A stretch of DNA of 64,000 nt. Source: Thraustochytrium sp. TN22. Lineage: Eukaryota > Sar > Bigyra > Thraustochytrida > Thraustochytriidae. Both the position numbers and the translations under genes were made by a program. The stretch spans positions 62,001 to 126,000 of the forward strand of contig JABLUY010000028.1 in the NCBI GenBank assembly GCA_013306675.1, given 5' to 3'. The notes beneath the pieces are model-generated. The model made no database searches. It saw nothing but the letters and a program-made list of their open reading frames with translations, and had not been told where the DNA came from. Below are positions 39,898 through 49,687 of this stretch, in pieces. The stretch's first letter is position 1. The number at the start of each line of letters is the position of its first letter.

Positions 39898-40495
39898 AGA
39901 GCAAGAGCGAGAGCAAGAGCAAGAGCAAGAGCAAGAGCAAGAGCAAGAGCAAGAGGAGTACGATGACCTGCCGCCAACTGAGCGGATCGTGCCGTCCAGC
40001 AGCACGAGCGACGCCGCGGCTGTCGTTCCACCTCCCCTCGTTGCACTGCACGAGGCCAGCACGACCAGCGACGCCTTCGAGGTGGCGAGTCCGCCTTCGG
40101 GCTCCTCGTGCGGAAGCCTTGACAAGGGTGCGCAGAACCTCTTGCCCGCTAGGTTAGGCGCCCTCGCTGTTTCCACAACACCGTCAAACCTGCAAGACCA
40201 AGATGAGTTGGGCGCCGCTGCGGCGGACGCGTCTCCGGGCACGGGCACCTCCGGGATCTCGTCTTTGCCGTCAGCACAGTTGCTCCCCGGCCGCCAAAGC
40301 TCTGCAACTGAAGGCGCCAAGGAGCAGCCCAAGGAGGACAACAAAAAAGACGACCTCGGCTTTGGCGGCGACGACGATGACGACGACGACGATGACGACG
40401 ACGACGACGACGACGACCTGCTCCTGGGAGATGACGACGATTTATCCGACTGCTCGGGCCTCTCCGACCTGGACGACATTTCCCTGCCCGAGTAA
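35348..40495 (+). CDS. Very large leucine-rich-repeat protein with acidic, disordered regions
   Basis: 1715 residues in one exon, start MQYLRKQSGRLLG (a GTG upstream is open). Order of parts: ribonuclease-inhibitor-like LRR near residues 70-125 (LRKVDLTDAHLAALSSALRR, ATLDLRDNRLSDRGVRHL); a Ser/Asp-rich linker (about 390-500); a Lys/Arg-rich patch (KENQRRRHKGRSKTKHKKTK); SDS22-type LRRs about 630-770 (LDVSHNAIARLDLDLL, VLDVSHNRLHSLRGIDSL, LRSLDLRENAIATTTALRG) ending with the LRR-cap motif DLWLTGNPVSHHKRYRAQIT. Then come proline tracts, a conserved-looking helical part (about 1055-1200) and a long acidic tail. The tail has an (E,Q) repeat and a 16-residue Asp run. SDS22-type LRRs with a cap are typical of axonemal and centrosomal scaffold proteins, which would fit a flagellate, but no orthologue was recognised. 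Confidence 0.85.
39856..39957 (+). repeat. Coding GAGCA(G/A) hexamer repeat
   Basis: About 17 hexamers encode an (EQ)n run with one Glu-Arg unit, inside the acidic tail of the LRR protein. The first units are GAGCAG, later ones GAGCAA, which suggests two expansion events. Confidence 0.9.
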
Positions 40496-40530
40496 AGAAA
40501 ACATGTGTGACGTTTTGGAGGAGTTGTGTG

Positions 40531-41097
40531 CTAGGAACTGATCAGCTTGCGCTTGGTGCCGCGCGCGCTGATGATGCGCTCGCCGTCGCGCTGTTTCCAG
40601 CGAAAGAGCTCTAGAGAACCCTCGTGGCCCTGCTCGAAGAGCCTGCGCTCCGTCTCCGTGAGCGCCTGCATGAGGCTGGAGATGTCTTCGTTGCGAGAGT
40701 TTTGCGCCTTGTCCACGATATCCTTGTGCCGCTCGGCCAGCGTGCGTGTGAGCGCTTGCGAGAGCGGCACGCTGTCGCGCACAAAGGCCGCCAGTCGCAT
40801 GCCCGTCTCGTAGTAGGTGGGCGAGCGCTCGCGCAGGTTCACCACGCGGGGGTCCGCCAGCATGTAGGTCCGAAACCTGCTCTGGAAGCAGCGCGGCAGC
40901 TCCAGCTTCACCCAGAGGCGATCTGCCAGCGTCGTGGCGAGCCACAGCGGCAGTTCGGACTTGCTCCCGCGCGTTAGGTCGTCCGTGGCGCTGGAGCTGT
41001 CCAGCATGCCGAGGTCCTGCGCCGCGTGCAAGAAGGTCGTTGGCACGCGCTCCTCCTCTGCGAGGATCACGTCCAGGTCGTAGTACGCCGACGTCAT
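40531..41097 (-). CDS. PSF3: GINS complex subunit Psf3
   Basis: 188-residue subunit of the GINS complex (Sld5-Psf1-Psf2-Psf3), part of the CMG replicative helicase. The family signature is clear: YYDLDVILAEEERVPTTFL at the N-terminus, GSKSELPLWLATTLAD, VKLELPRCFQSRFRTYMLAD, VVNLRERSPTYYETGMRLA and the B-domain-like helix AQNSRNEDISSLMQALTETE. Length matches human GINS3 (about 216) closely once its longer N-terminus is set aside. The ATG of MTSAYYDLD is used; an upstream ATG-lacking extension is Arg-rich. It converges on the LRR gene with only 35 bp between stop codons, so their 3' UTRs must overlap. Confidence 0.95.
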   Translation of the reverse strand: MTSAYYDLDVILAEEERVPTTFLHAAQDLGMLDSSSATDDLTRGSKSELPLWLATTLADRLWVKLELPRCFQSRFRTYMLADPRVVNLRERSPTYYETGMRLAAFVRDSVPLSQALTRTLAERHKDIVDKAQNSRNEDISSLMQALTETERRLFEQGHEGSLELFRWKQRDGERIISARGTKRKLISS

Positions 41098-41558
41098 CGC
41101 GCCGCACCGCGCCGCGCCGCGTCTTCGCGCACGCCCGCGCACGCCCGCGCGCCGCGCCGCGCTTGACGGAGCGCGCGCCCGATCGGGCTCTGCTTTCCGC
41201 GTGCCTCTGGCACCGCACGGCCGTGACAGTTAGGTGGTTAGAGATGGGACGGAGGCCACACGTCCGCACTACCCTTTTTGCCGAGGTCGCCTCGAAGTCC
41301 GCGAAGCTCGTGAGGCCGCGGAAACTGAAGTGCGCAGGCAACGAGACCGACCACCAAGCGAGATGATCGCTCTGCTCTCCTACTGTAAAGCATTGGTGAC
41401 TCTTAGGCAAACTTCTTGAGCTGAGCGTGTGAGTGTGAGCTTGGGCTCGGCGAGCCTCTCAGCTCAGCCCTCACTGCAACTTCTGCAAGTCTCGCTCAAG
41501 AGTCATTGGGGTCATGTCGATCGCGGGATAAACTTCGTGTTTACGCTGTTCTGGCTGC
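41098..41558. other. Psf3 5' flank and SSD-protein 3' flank
   Basis: 461 bp with Psf3 promoter on the left and the 3' flank of the Patched-like gene on the right. No extra feature is seen. Confidence 0.5.
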
Positions 41559-44187
41559 TCAGATCTGAAGCTGGGATGCGGCGGGCGCGCCGACGTGCGC
41601 TTGGCGCCGGACAGATATGCTGGGGCCCAGGATGCTCAGCACGACCGGCACGAAGATGAGGCCGAAGCCGCCGGCGAAGAGACAAATGCTGACGAAAATG
41701 CGGGCGAACCAGCGGAAGACGGCCGACTGCGCGGCGAGAAGCACGATGACGCCAAGCCCGGTGGTGGCAACGGCCAGGAGGACCGCAGGGCCGATGCGGA
41801 AGAGCGCCTCGACGACGCGCTCGTTGCGCGAGAGGGCCGGGTCTGCCGTGCCGAAGGCGACGAGCACGTGTACGCAAAAGTCCACCGTGAGACTGATGGA
41901 CATCATGAGCCCCACGGCGCTGATTGCGTTGATGGAGATGCCCCACACGAGCGGCAGGCTGCCGAGAATGAGCGCGAAGACCATGGCAATCTCCACGGCG
42001 CTGATGACGACCATGAGCGGGTGCACGAGGATGAACGTGGTCGTGAAAACGACAGCTGCGAGCGCCAGCGAGAGGCTCGTCACAGTCTCCCCGACAATGT
42101 CGCGGAACGAGGTGGCGCTCGTGAACGCGTCGGTGAAGAGGAAGGCGACCGACTGGAGCGGCGAAGATGCCGTCAGCTCGGCCGCCCTGCCAAGCACGAA
42201 GACGTAGTGCGCGGAGCTGTCGCCGGTGACCGGGTAGTACCAGATGCGCGCCGCATCTGGATTCCCACCACTCCCAAGCGCGAAGCAGTCCTCGTAGAAC
42301 GGGAACGCCGCGAGAAAGTCGGAAAGCGCGCTCGTAAAGGTCCCGCCCTCCAGAAAGCCGTCGGCCGTGGTCTCGTTCGCGTAGGCGGGATGGGCGGCCG
42401 CGAAGGCGCGCAGCGCCATGAGCCAATCCTTGCGCCCCTTGGCCTGGTCGACGATGTCGGAAGTCCAGACCTCCTCACTGAGCGCGGCGAGGTCGCGCTG
42501 TACGTCGACGTCGGTAAAGTCCGCGCCTACGACGTACAGATTCATGGGTGCGAAGCCAAAGATGCCGCCAAAGTAAGTCTCGCTCACATCGTACCAGACC
42601 TGCAGGTAGGAGTCATCGGAGGCAAGGAGGCGGAGCGCGAATTCGTTCTCGACCTGGAGTCCCTGCCAGACACCGATGCTGGCCATCACCACGCCGAGGA
42701 CGAGAACGAGAACCTTGACCGCGGGTCGCAGCAGGAAAGGCGCGTAGACGTCGCGGAAAAAGAGAGCGAGGCGAGAGCTGTCGCCGTCCGTGCCAGGCAC
42801 TGCGGCATCGTGTTTGCCGACCTGCCCGGGAGCGTGGCAGAGGGGCAGGCAGTCTCGACGGCCCGCGGCGCGGCGTGCCGCGTCCAGCGCGAGGAGGGCC
42901 GGGAAGACGGTCATCTGGGCCACGAAGATGAAGCCGATGGAGACGGCAGCGTAGATGCCGAAGAACTGGAGGGCGGGCAGGCTGGAGGTGGCGCTGAGCG
43001 CGAAGGCGAACAAGTTCGTCAGCGACGAGACGCCCACCGAGAGGCCGGCCTCCTGGAGCGCCTCGCCAATACGGTCCGGAATCGACATGGTTGGGCTCGT
43101 GTGATCGAATGCCGCGCAGATGACGTAGGCGGCGTCCTGGCGTTTCCGAGTCGGAGGTGTGAGTCAGGCGCGCTGAGGCGAACTGTCCCTAATTTGAACG
43201 TACAATTCCGGTGCCAACGAGGACAAAGGGCAAGATGGCGGTGAGGATGGAGAAGGGCACGCCAGCGTAGCTGCAGACGCCGTAGGCGGCCGCGGTGGCA
43301 AAGATGATGACGAGAACGTCCGAGAACGCGAGCAGCGCGCGGCCGCGGAGCGGGTCGCACGCTTTGCCGAGCGTGAGGCTCGCGAAGACAATCATACTCA
43401 CGTAGGAGATGCCCATGAGGTAGACCTCGCTGAAGACCGAGGCGGAGAGCTCCTGATCGATGCTGTTGGTCGCCTGCACCGAGACGTCGATGTACTGGCG
43501 CTCGCGCAGGCTGACCTCGAGCATCTGGTCCTCAAAGTCTTCAAGCGCGGCGATTGACCCGTCTGGCATTGCGGAGCGCAGGCTGTACGTCAGGCGCAAG
43601 GCCTTGGCGCTAGCCAGCCCGCCCGCCTCGGCATAGTCACCAAAGTGCACAACCCGCGAGACGGGAAGGCCCGATGGATACTCGTCCTGAGCACAGGTTG
43701 CCTGGACCGAGGCGTCAGAGGACTCCGCGGCGTCAAAGTTGCTCAGATTGAAACCCCAGAATGCCAGCGCCCCGGTGACGTCGCAGTCGCCGGAGTAGGA
43801 CAGCGCGCAGACGTCTTCATAGCCAAAGCCGAGCGGCGTCTGGGCCATACGGATCTCTTCGTGCATCTCCAGTGCTTCGCGGAGAGCGTTCAGCGTAAGG
43901 ACCTCGTCGCCAGGGCTTTTCGCCGTCACCAGAAAGACGGAGGGTCGCGGTTCGTTCGTGAAGACATCCCTGACGCGCGCCTTGTTTCGGATCGCATCGC
44001 TGTCTTGATCCACCCAGAGCTTCTCTCGCCGCGACTCTTGCTCCATCATGAGGAGTCCGGCGGCCAGTGGCACCGCCACCAGGAGGAAGGCCACCAGGGT
44101 TATGCGCGGGCGCTGAGCACATGCTCTCGCGCTCGCGCTGAGCCCACCGGAGAACGCGTGGCCAATTCGTCCCACTGAGGCCTGCAT
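41559..44187 (-). CDS. Patched/NPC1-like RND permease with sterol-sensing domain, 2 exons
   Basis: Exon 1 is 43204-44187 and exon 2 is 41559-43136. The 67-bp phase-0 intron has donor GTACGT and acceptor CAG, and together they give 853 residues. The protein has the two-fold RND layout. TM1 is RITLVAFLLVAVPLAAGLLM. A luminal domain follows, then the SSD: EVYLMGISYVSMIVFASLTL, ALLAFSDVLVIIFATAAAYG, VPFSILTAILPFVLVGTGI joined across the intron to DAAYVICAAF, then SSLTNLFAFALSATSSLPAL and FGIYAAVSIGFIFVAQMTVF. The second half repeats this with TM7 VKVLVLVLGVVMASIGVWQG and TM8-12 (SLALAAVVFTTTFILVHPLM onward), including ISINAISAVGLMMSISLTVDFCVHV. The GTGID/A element and LTVDFCVH carry the acidic residues that in RND pumps sit mid-membrane. 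The splice junction restores the family motif, which supports the model. Likely a lipid or sterol transporter of the Patched/Dispatched/PTCHD group. Confidence 0.93.
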
Positions 44188-45558
44188 GGTCCTTGCCGAG
44201 GTGATGAACGTGTCGGGCGATGACCCAAAGATACGGAACGAGGGGAAGGCTATTTGCGATCGGCGAGCGGAAAGCGCTTTGAAGGTCTGCCTGTCTCGCG
44301 TGCGAGTTTGCTCATGCTCTTGCGAGCGCGAGCGGGGTTCCTCCCCAGACTCAACATGCGCGGGGGTTTGGACTTGGTATTCTCCGTGGGCAGCTAGCCA
44401 GAACACTCCTATGGCCCACGCGGAGTATAGAGCTTGGTATCTTCCGTGGCCCGCGCTGACGTCGGTCGCCTGGCTCGCCTCGCGCGCTTGCTGTGGAGAA
44501 AGCACGAAAGACGGGCCGGGCCCAGGGGGCGGGCGCTGCGCCTGGCCGCGGAGCCTGATGTGAGGAGTGGCGGCTGCGGGGACACACGCGCTTCAGATGG
44601 CCCGTAGAGCTAGCACACGATCAACATCAACAGCCACCACAGCACACGTGTGCGCGGAGGTTTGATCGTGATATCCTCCGGTCGCCGCCCTCTAGCCTAC
44701 TAGCTTTGAGTCAAGCACTCGCGCGCGCGCGCTCGCTTCACACGCTCGCTCGCTCTCGCGCGCTCGCTTGCCTGCCTGCCTGCCTGCAGCCGTGGACTGG
44801 GTGGACCGGCGGTGTCCGCCCGTAACCCGTCCATTGATGTACCACGTCGCACACGGCAGTGCGGGAAATAGGCACGCGTATCCTCCGTCGGCTGGGACAA
44901 AGTGCACCGTGATCGGCCGGCGGACGCTGGCCAGCACCTTCGCGTGCGTGTGACGGTGCGGGCCGGACGGCGCCATCGAGACGTCACCGTTCTATGATGA
45001 GCCCAAGCCGAACGATCAAACGTACTTCACAGCAAGAAATGAGATCGGCCGGAGTATACGCGCTGCAATTCGCCGTTTCGTCACCACCAGATCGCAGCAG
45101 CCAGGGCTCCGGCCGCCTGACCTTGGCCCCCCCCCTTACCCGGTCCCCGCTGGCTCAGGCTGCGCTTCGGAGTTGCAAAGGCCCGGGCTGCTCCACGACC
45201 GTGACGAGCAGGAAGCTGGCTGCGGAAAGACGTGCGGACCGCTAGCTCCCCCCAAGAGATCGTCACGCTTCGGACTTGCAAATCGCCGCGGCGCACGCAA
45301 GTTGTCGGCAGCCAGGCAGGAATACAGCCTGAGCTCCAGGCCGAGGACCCCGAGGACTGGCAGGAGTCTGCGAGCGCTCGCTCTTGCTCCCTCTGCCGTT
45401 GAGGATCGTTAGGTTCTACCGCCGCTGCAAAACCAAAACCATCACGATCACCGTCACCCAGTCGGCGCCCGAGCGTCAGTTTTCTGGCGCTTGCAGAGCT
45501 CGGAGCCTTGACCGTGTATTTGACTCTCGCTGGCAGGCTCGGTTCGAAGGGCGACAAC
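44188..45558. promoter_or_regulatory. Divergent promoter with six TATNYTCCG motifs
   Basis: 1.37 kb between the SSD permease (minus) and the Zn-type ATPase (plus). Six copies of TAT-N-(C/T)-TCCG are spread over 44374-45062. Four are on the plus strand (44374-44391 reading TTGGTATTCTCCGTGGGC; 44434-44451; 44668-44686; 44876-44892) and two are on the minus strand (44412-44429 and 45047-45062). Three of them continue into GTGGGC-type sequence. The regulator is unknown. Confidence 0.55.
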
Positions 45559-48500
45559 ATGGTCGTGCGCACTGGTGCGCCCGGGGACGGCGTCCTCGAT
45601 GCGGACGGCTACAAGAACAAGGACAAGGAGGAGGACTCGCTCGCCTCGCTGCCAGACCTAGAGCTGCAGCAGTCCGAGTCCGAGTCCGAGTCGCAGCGGG
45701 GCGCCGGCGAGGAGGAGGGCCGAGGGGTGGACGCGGAGGAGGAGCGGACGATGCGCAAACGCGGCCTGGAGGAGCAGTGGCCCCTGCTGCCGAAGGATGG
45801 GGATGCGAGTGGCACGCACGGCGACGGTGGCGAGGAGCACGAGCGCCCAGAGCGAGCGGGAGCGAAAGAATGTGGGCGCGACCATGAGCAGGCCCACGGG
45901 CACGGCAGTGGGGCTTCTCATGGCCACGGGCATTCTCATGGCCACGGGCATTCTCATGGCCACGGGCATTCTCATGGCGCAAGAGAAGATCATGACGGCG
46001 ACACGGAGCAGGAGGATGGTGCTCCTGGCGATCGTCACGGCCATTCGCAGGGCGCGGACCACCACCACGGACCTTGGCCGTCGGCCAAGGCCGGAGACAT
46101 GAGCTCGTCGTGCGCTGGCGGCAGCTGCTGCAGCAAGCCCGAGTCGGCGCGGGTCCCGTGCCCGGCGGAGGAAGGCTGCTGCCGCGGCAAGCAGGTGTGC
46201 TTGGGCAAGGCAGGGCTAGGCCAGTTCACGCAGGAGTCGTGCTGCCCGGAAGGGTCGCAATGCTGCAGCGACCCGACGCTGGGTCTGGTGATTGGCGACG
46301 TGGACATCAAGCACGAGGAGCGACTGGCGTTGAGCGAGATCAACGTGGGTGGGCTGTGCTGCAATGGAGAGGCGCGCATCACGCACGATGGACTCAAGCC
46401 GATGCTGGGCGTCGCACACGTGCGCATCGATGTCTCACACAAGCGGCTGACCATCGAGTATGACGAGCGGCTCATCTCGATGCGGCGCATCCTGGAGTAC
46501 CTGAACAGCCTGCAGCTGCGCGCCAAGGTGGTTTCGCACAACGGGGTGCCGACACGGACGGAGCTGACGACGAGTGTGTTCGCAGTGACCAACATGTGCT
46601 GCTCAAGCGAGGCGAGGACGGTGAACATGGCGCTGCAGCCGCTCGATAGCGTAGAGGAGGTGCGCATCAACGTTATCCTGAAGCGCGTCACGGTGCAGTA
46701 CTCGTCGTCCATGATCTCGTGTGGCCGCATCTTGGACATTCTGAATCGGGAAGGCCTGGGCGCGGAGATCATCAAGAACGGCGATCCAGACAGCGACGCA
46801 GTGGCGGTGCCCGTCAACGCAAAGGCGCGCGCGGGTGACCCCTCTGCCACGGGCCCGGCGGCGGGCCAGGTGGCCGCGGCGGCGACAGAGACGGCCTCGA
46901 AAATGAGCAGAAGCGGCCTGCCGCGACCCGCTGTGATGCTTGCCCTCGTCTGCTGGCTGGTCTCGTTGCTGCACTACGAGCCAAAGTTAGAGGCGGCCAA
47001 ATACGTGGCGCTGGTGTCGGTGGCGCTCTGCCTGCCGCCGATCGCGTATGCGGCTGTGCAGCGGCTGCGGCACGGTGTGCTGGACATCAATATGCTCATG
47101 TCGCTGGCCGTGGTGGGCGCCATTGGGTTGCAGGACTACTCGGAAGCGGCTGCAGTGGTGACGCTCTTCTCGCTGAGCGGCTGGCTCGAAGCGCGCGCGA
47201 GCTCACGTGTACGCGTCGCCATGGACGCGCTGCTACGGCTCGCGCCGGAGGAGGCCATCTTGGCCGAGGACGTGCCCGGCGTGGGCGTGGCGGGTGAACT
47301 CGTGGCGGTGGAGCGCGTGCCCGTGGGGGCGCGCCTGCGGGTACGACCGGGCGACCGTTTTCCGATGGACGGGAAGCTGGAGCCGGGTTCCGCCGAGACG
47401 CATGTGGACGAAAGTAACCTGACAGGCGAGGCGCGGCCTGTGCGCAAGCGCGCGGGCGACGAGGTATTCGCCGGCACCATCAACCTGGACGTCTTTGTAG
47501 AGATGCGCTGCACGCACGAGCACGAGGACTCGACTGTGGCGCGTATGGTGCGCCTGGTCGAGGAGGCCGCTGTGCAGCGCGCGCCCACGCAGCAGCTCGT
47601 GGACCGCGTCTCACGCATCTACACGCCGTTGGTCTTTCTGGGCGCGGTGCTCCTGGCCTCTGTGCCGTGGGCCGTGGACCCGTCGACCGCGCCGCACTAC
47701 GCCTACGTGGCGCTCGTCTTCCTCGTTGTGGCTTGCCCGTGCGCGCTCGTCATTTCCACGCCGGTCGCCTACGTGTGTGGCCTAGCCTGCGCGGCGCAGC
47801 GCGGCATTCTGGTGCGCGGTGGCGCGCATCTGGAGACGCTGGGCCGCCTACAGACCATGGCCATGGACAAGACTGGCACGCTCACGCAAGGCAACTTCGC
47901 GATGACTGCCTGTGAGGTCCGGGACGGGGCCCCTTTTGACCGTGCCACCATGCTCGCGCTCGTGCGCGAGGTCGAGGCGCAGTCCTCGCACCCGATTGCA
48001 CTGGCACTTTTGCGCACCGCTGAACAGCAGCAGAATCAAGAGGGGGAGGAGGAGGACCTTGCATCCGCATGGCGCCTCGCGCAAACCCGCCTCTTACCTG
48101 GGCGGGGTCTCGCGGCGCATTTTGTGAGCTCGAGCGGGGACGAGACGGCTGGGTCACTGGACCTCATGGTGGGCAACAACGCCCTGGCGGCGGAGGAGGG
48201 CTGGCCCGCGGCAGCGCCCACGCTCGCGAGCGCCGTGTGCGACGCTGAGGCACGCGGCCAGACGGCCATTTGGGTCGGGTCGGTTCAGCACGGCGCCCTC
48301 GGCTACTGCTCGTTGGGCGACCAGGTGCGGCCTGAGGCACGCACGGCCGTCGATGCATTGCACAAGCGACACATCCGCACGCTCATGCTCACGGGTGACA
48401 ACCCTGGCGCCGCGCGAGCCGTGTGCCAGGAAGTGGGCATGGACGACTTTTTTGCCAGCCTGCAGCCCGCAGACAAGGTCGCCCGCCTTCAGGAGGTCAA

Positions 48501-48906
48501 GGGCATCAAGGCGATGATTGGTGATGGCGTCAACGACGCGCCCAGTCTCGCGGCGGCGGACGTTTCTGTCTCGCTCGGCTGCGTCGGGACGGCCGTGGCG
48601 CTTGAGACAGCCGACGTGGCGCTCATGAAGGACGACCTGACCAGCCTCGTGGAGGCCATCGACATTGGCCGTCACTGCTCGCGCATCATCAAGCAAAACG
48701 TTGCTTTTGCCATCCTGCTCAAGGCCTGCATCCTCGTCTTCACGCTCACGCTTTACTCGAGCCTCTGGCTGGCCATTTCCGCAGACGTCGGCGGCATGCT
48801 GCTCGTCACGCTTAATGCCATGACGCTACTCTCTCGCAAGCCGCTGCGGCTCCAGCTCCCGCCCAAGAGCGGCAACTACTCGACCTTTTCGAGCGTAAGT
48901 AGCTAA
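45559..48906 (+). CDS. P1B-type Zn2+/Cd2+ (Pb2+, Co2+) transporting ATPase
   Basis: 1115 residues, an HMA-type heavy-metal exporting P-type ATPase. Catalytic features: CPC at 726-728 (VACPCALVIST), phosphorylation motif DKTGT at 770, the HP locus SSHPIALAL near 809, and GDGVND at 988-993. DESNLTGE of the actuator domain is also present. The N-terminus is unusual. A His-rich run (114-140; GHGHSHGHGHSHG, encoded by an 18-bp repeat) is followed by a Cys-rich region with several CC pairs (182-240). Two HMA-like domains then carry CC motifs (GGLCCNGEAR at 267-268 and TNMCCSSEAR at 347-348) instead of CxxC. CCxxE is the metal site of plant Zn-ATPases HMA2/HMA4, so Zn/Cd is the favoured substrate. 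The ATG of MVVRTGAPGD is used; a TTG upstream is open. One exon; converges on the CFAP20-family gene. Confidence 0.96.
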   Translation: MVVRTGAPGDGVLDADGYKNKDKEEDSLASLPDLELQQSESESESQRGAGEEEGRGVDAEEERTMRKRGLEEQWPLLPKDGDASGTHGDGGEEHERPERAGAKECGRDHEQAHGHGSGASHGHGHSHGHGHSHGHGHSHGAREDHDGDTEQEDGAPGDRHGHSQGADHHHGPWPSAKAGDMSSSCAGGSCCSKPESARVPCPAEEGCCRGKQVCLGKAGLGQFTQESCCPEGSQCCSDPTLGLVIGDVDIKHEERLALSEINVGGLCCNGEARITHDGLKPMLGVAHVRIDVSHKRLTIEYDERLISMRRILEYLNSLQLRAKVVSHNGVPTRTELTTSVFAVTNMCCSSEARTVNMALQPLDSVEEVRINVILKRVTVQYSSSMISCGRILDILNREGLGAEIIKNGDPDSDAVAVPVNAKARAGDPSATGPAAGQVAAAATETASKMSRSGLPRPAVMLALVCWLVSLLHYEPKLEAAKYVALVSVALCLPPIAYAAVQRLRHGVLDINMLMSLAVVGAIGLQDYSEAAAVVTLFSLSGWLEARASSRVRVAMDALLRLAPEEAILAEDVPGVGVAGELVAVERVPVGARLRVRPGDRFPMDGKLEPGSAETHVDESNLTGEARPVRKRAGDEVFAGTINLDVFVEMRCTHEHEDSTVARMVRLVEEAAVQRAPTQQLVDRVSRIYTPLVFLGAVLLASVPWAVDPSTAPHYAYVALVFLVVACPCALVISTPVAYVCGLACAAQRGILVRGGAHLETLGRLQTMAMDKTGTLTQGNFAMTACEVRDGAPFDRATMLALVREVEAQSSHPIALALLRTAEQQQNQEGEEEDLASAWRLAQTRLLPGRGLAAHFVSSSGDETAGSLDLMVGNNALAAEEGWPAAAPTLASAVCDAEARGQTAIWVGSVQHGALGYCSLGDQVRPEARTAVDALHKRHIRTLMLTGDNPGAARAVCQEVGMDDFFASLQPADKVARLQEVKGIKAMIGDGVNDAPSLAAADVSVSLGCVGTAVALETADVALMKDDLTSLVEAIDIGRHCSRIIKQNVAFAILLKACILVFTLTLYSSLWLAISADVGGMLLVTLNAMTLLSRKPLRLQLPPKSGNYSTFSSVSS
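45915..45974 (+). repeat. Coding 18-bp repeat in the His-rich segment
   Basis: Three near-perfect 18-bp units (starting TCTCATGGCCACGGGCAT) encode SHGHGH repeats of the ATPase N-terminus; expansion of this repeat sets the number of histidines. Confidence 0.9.
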
Positions 48907-48936
48907 AAGTTACATGAAGCAGACCTACGCCTAACG

Positions 48937-49687
48937 TTAAGGCTGCACAATGCGCAGGTGCATGGGCAGGCTCGCGTCGCTATAGTCCTTGTCCTGGAAG
49001 AAGAGACGCCAGATGCGGCAGTTCGCGTACAAGCGCACCTCCTTGACGGCCTTGTACTCGACGCCAAAGGCGCGCGCACAAATCATGCTCAGGTCCAGGC
49101 AGATGCGGTTCCAGCCCTCGGACAGGACAATGGGCAAGCTCGCAGCGCGTTTCTGGGCGCGCACGATTGACTGCTTGTTGGACGCGGTCACGTGGTAGTA
49201 CTCGTCCTGGCAACGCAAAGCGCATGCACGTAAGTTAGTACCCTACTCGCTCGCTGAACGGCAGGAACTCGTCTTGACCGTCACTTTCCCCCGCACCTAC
49301 CTCGGTAGACTGAAGCACCATCTCGAGCTTGAAGAAGCGCTGCATGTTCTTGATGTGGAGCACGAGAAAGGGCAAGTCAATGTCCTCAAGATGAAAGCCG
49401 AGGTTGGAGTGCTGACCCAGCAGCTCCACGACCTGGTCGTCGACCTCATCGTCCACCACGACGCTGACCTCTTCCTCCTTGGCGGTGGCCCTCATGCGCT
49501 GCAGGTCGCGCTGTGCGACGACCACGGGCGGAAATTCGGCCAGGTCCATCTCGCCCTCCAGCGGCGGGAAGATGGTCACGGTGTCCGGAAAGTCCGCGGC
49601 CTCCTCGCCCTGCCCGGACTGCCGGCTGCCGCCCCGCGACGACGCCCGCGACGCCGAGCTGCGCGGCGGCATGCTCGCCACGCTCAT
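48937..49687 (-). CDS. CFAP20/BUG22-family (DUF667) protein, 2 exons
   Basis: Exon 1 is 49301-49687 and exon 2 is 48937-49206; the 94-bp phase-0 intron has donor GTAGGT and acceptor CAG. The product has 218 residues. The CFAP20 signatures are seen on both sides of the junction: IDLPFLVLHIKNMQRFFKLE in exon 1, and SEGWNRICLDLSMICARAFG, VKEVRLYANCRIWRLFFQDK and DASLPMHLRIVQP in exon 2. The first 60 residues (Ser-rich, then FPDTVTIFPPLEGEMDLAEF) are not found in typical CFAP20, which is more strongly conserved. This may therefore be a paralogue rather than the orthologue. Family members are inner-junction and basal-body proteins, so the cell is expected to build a flagellum at some stage. Confidence 0.88.
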
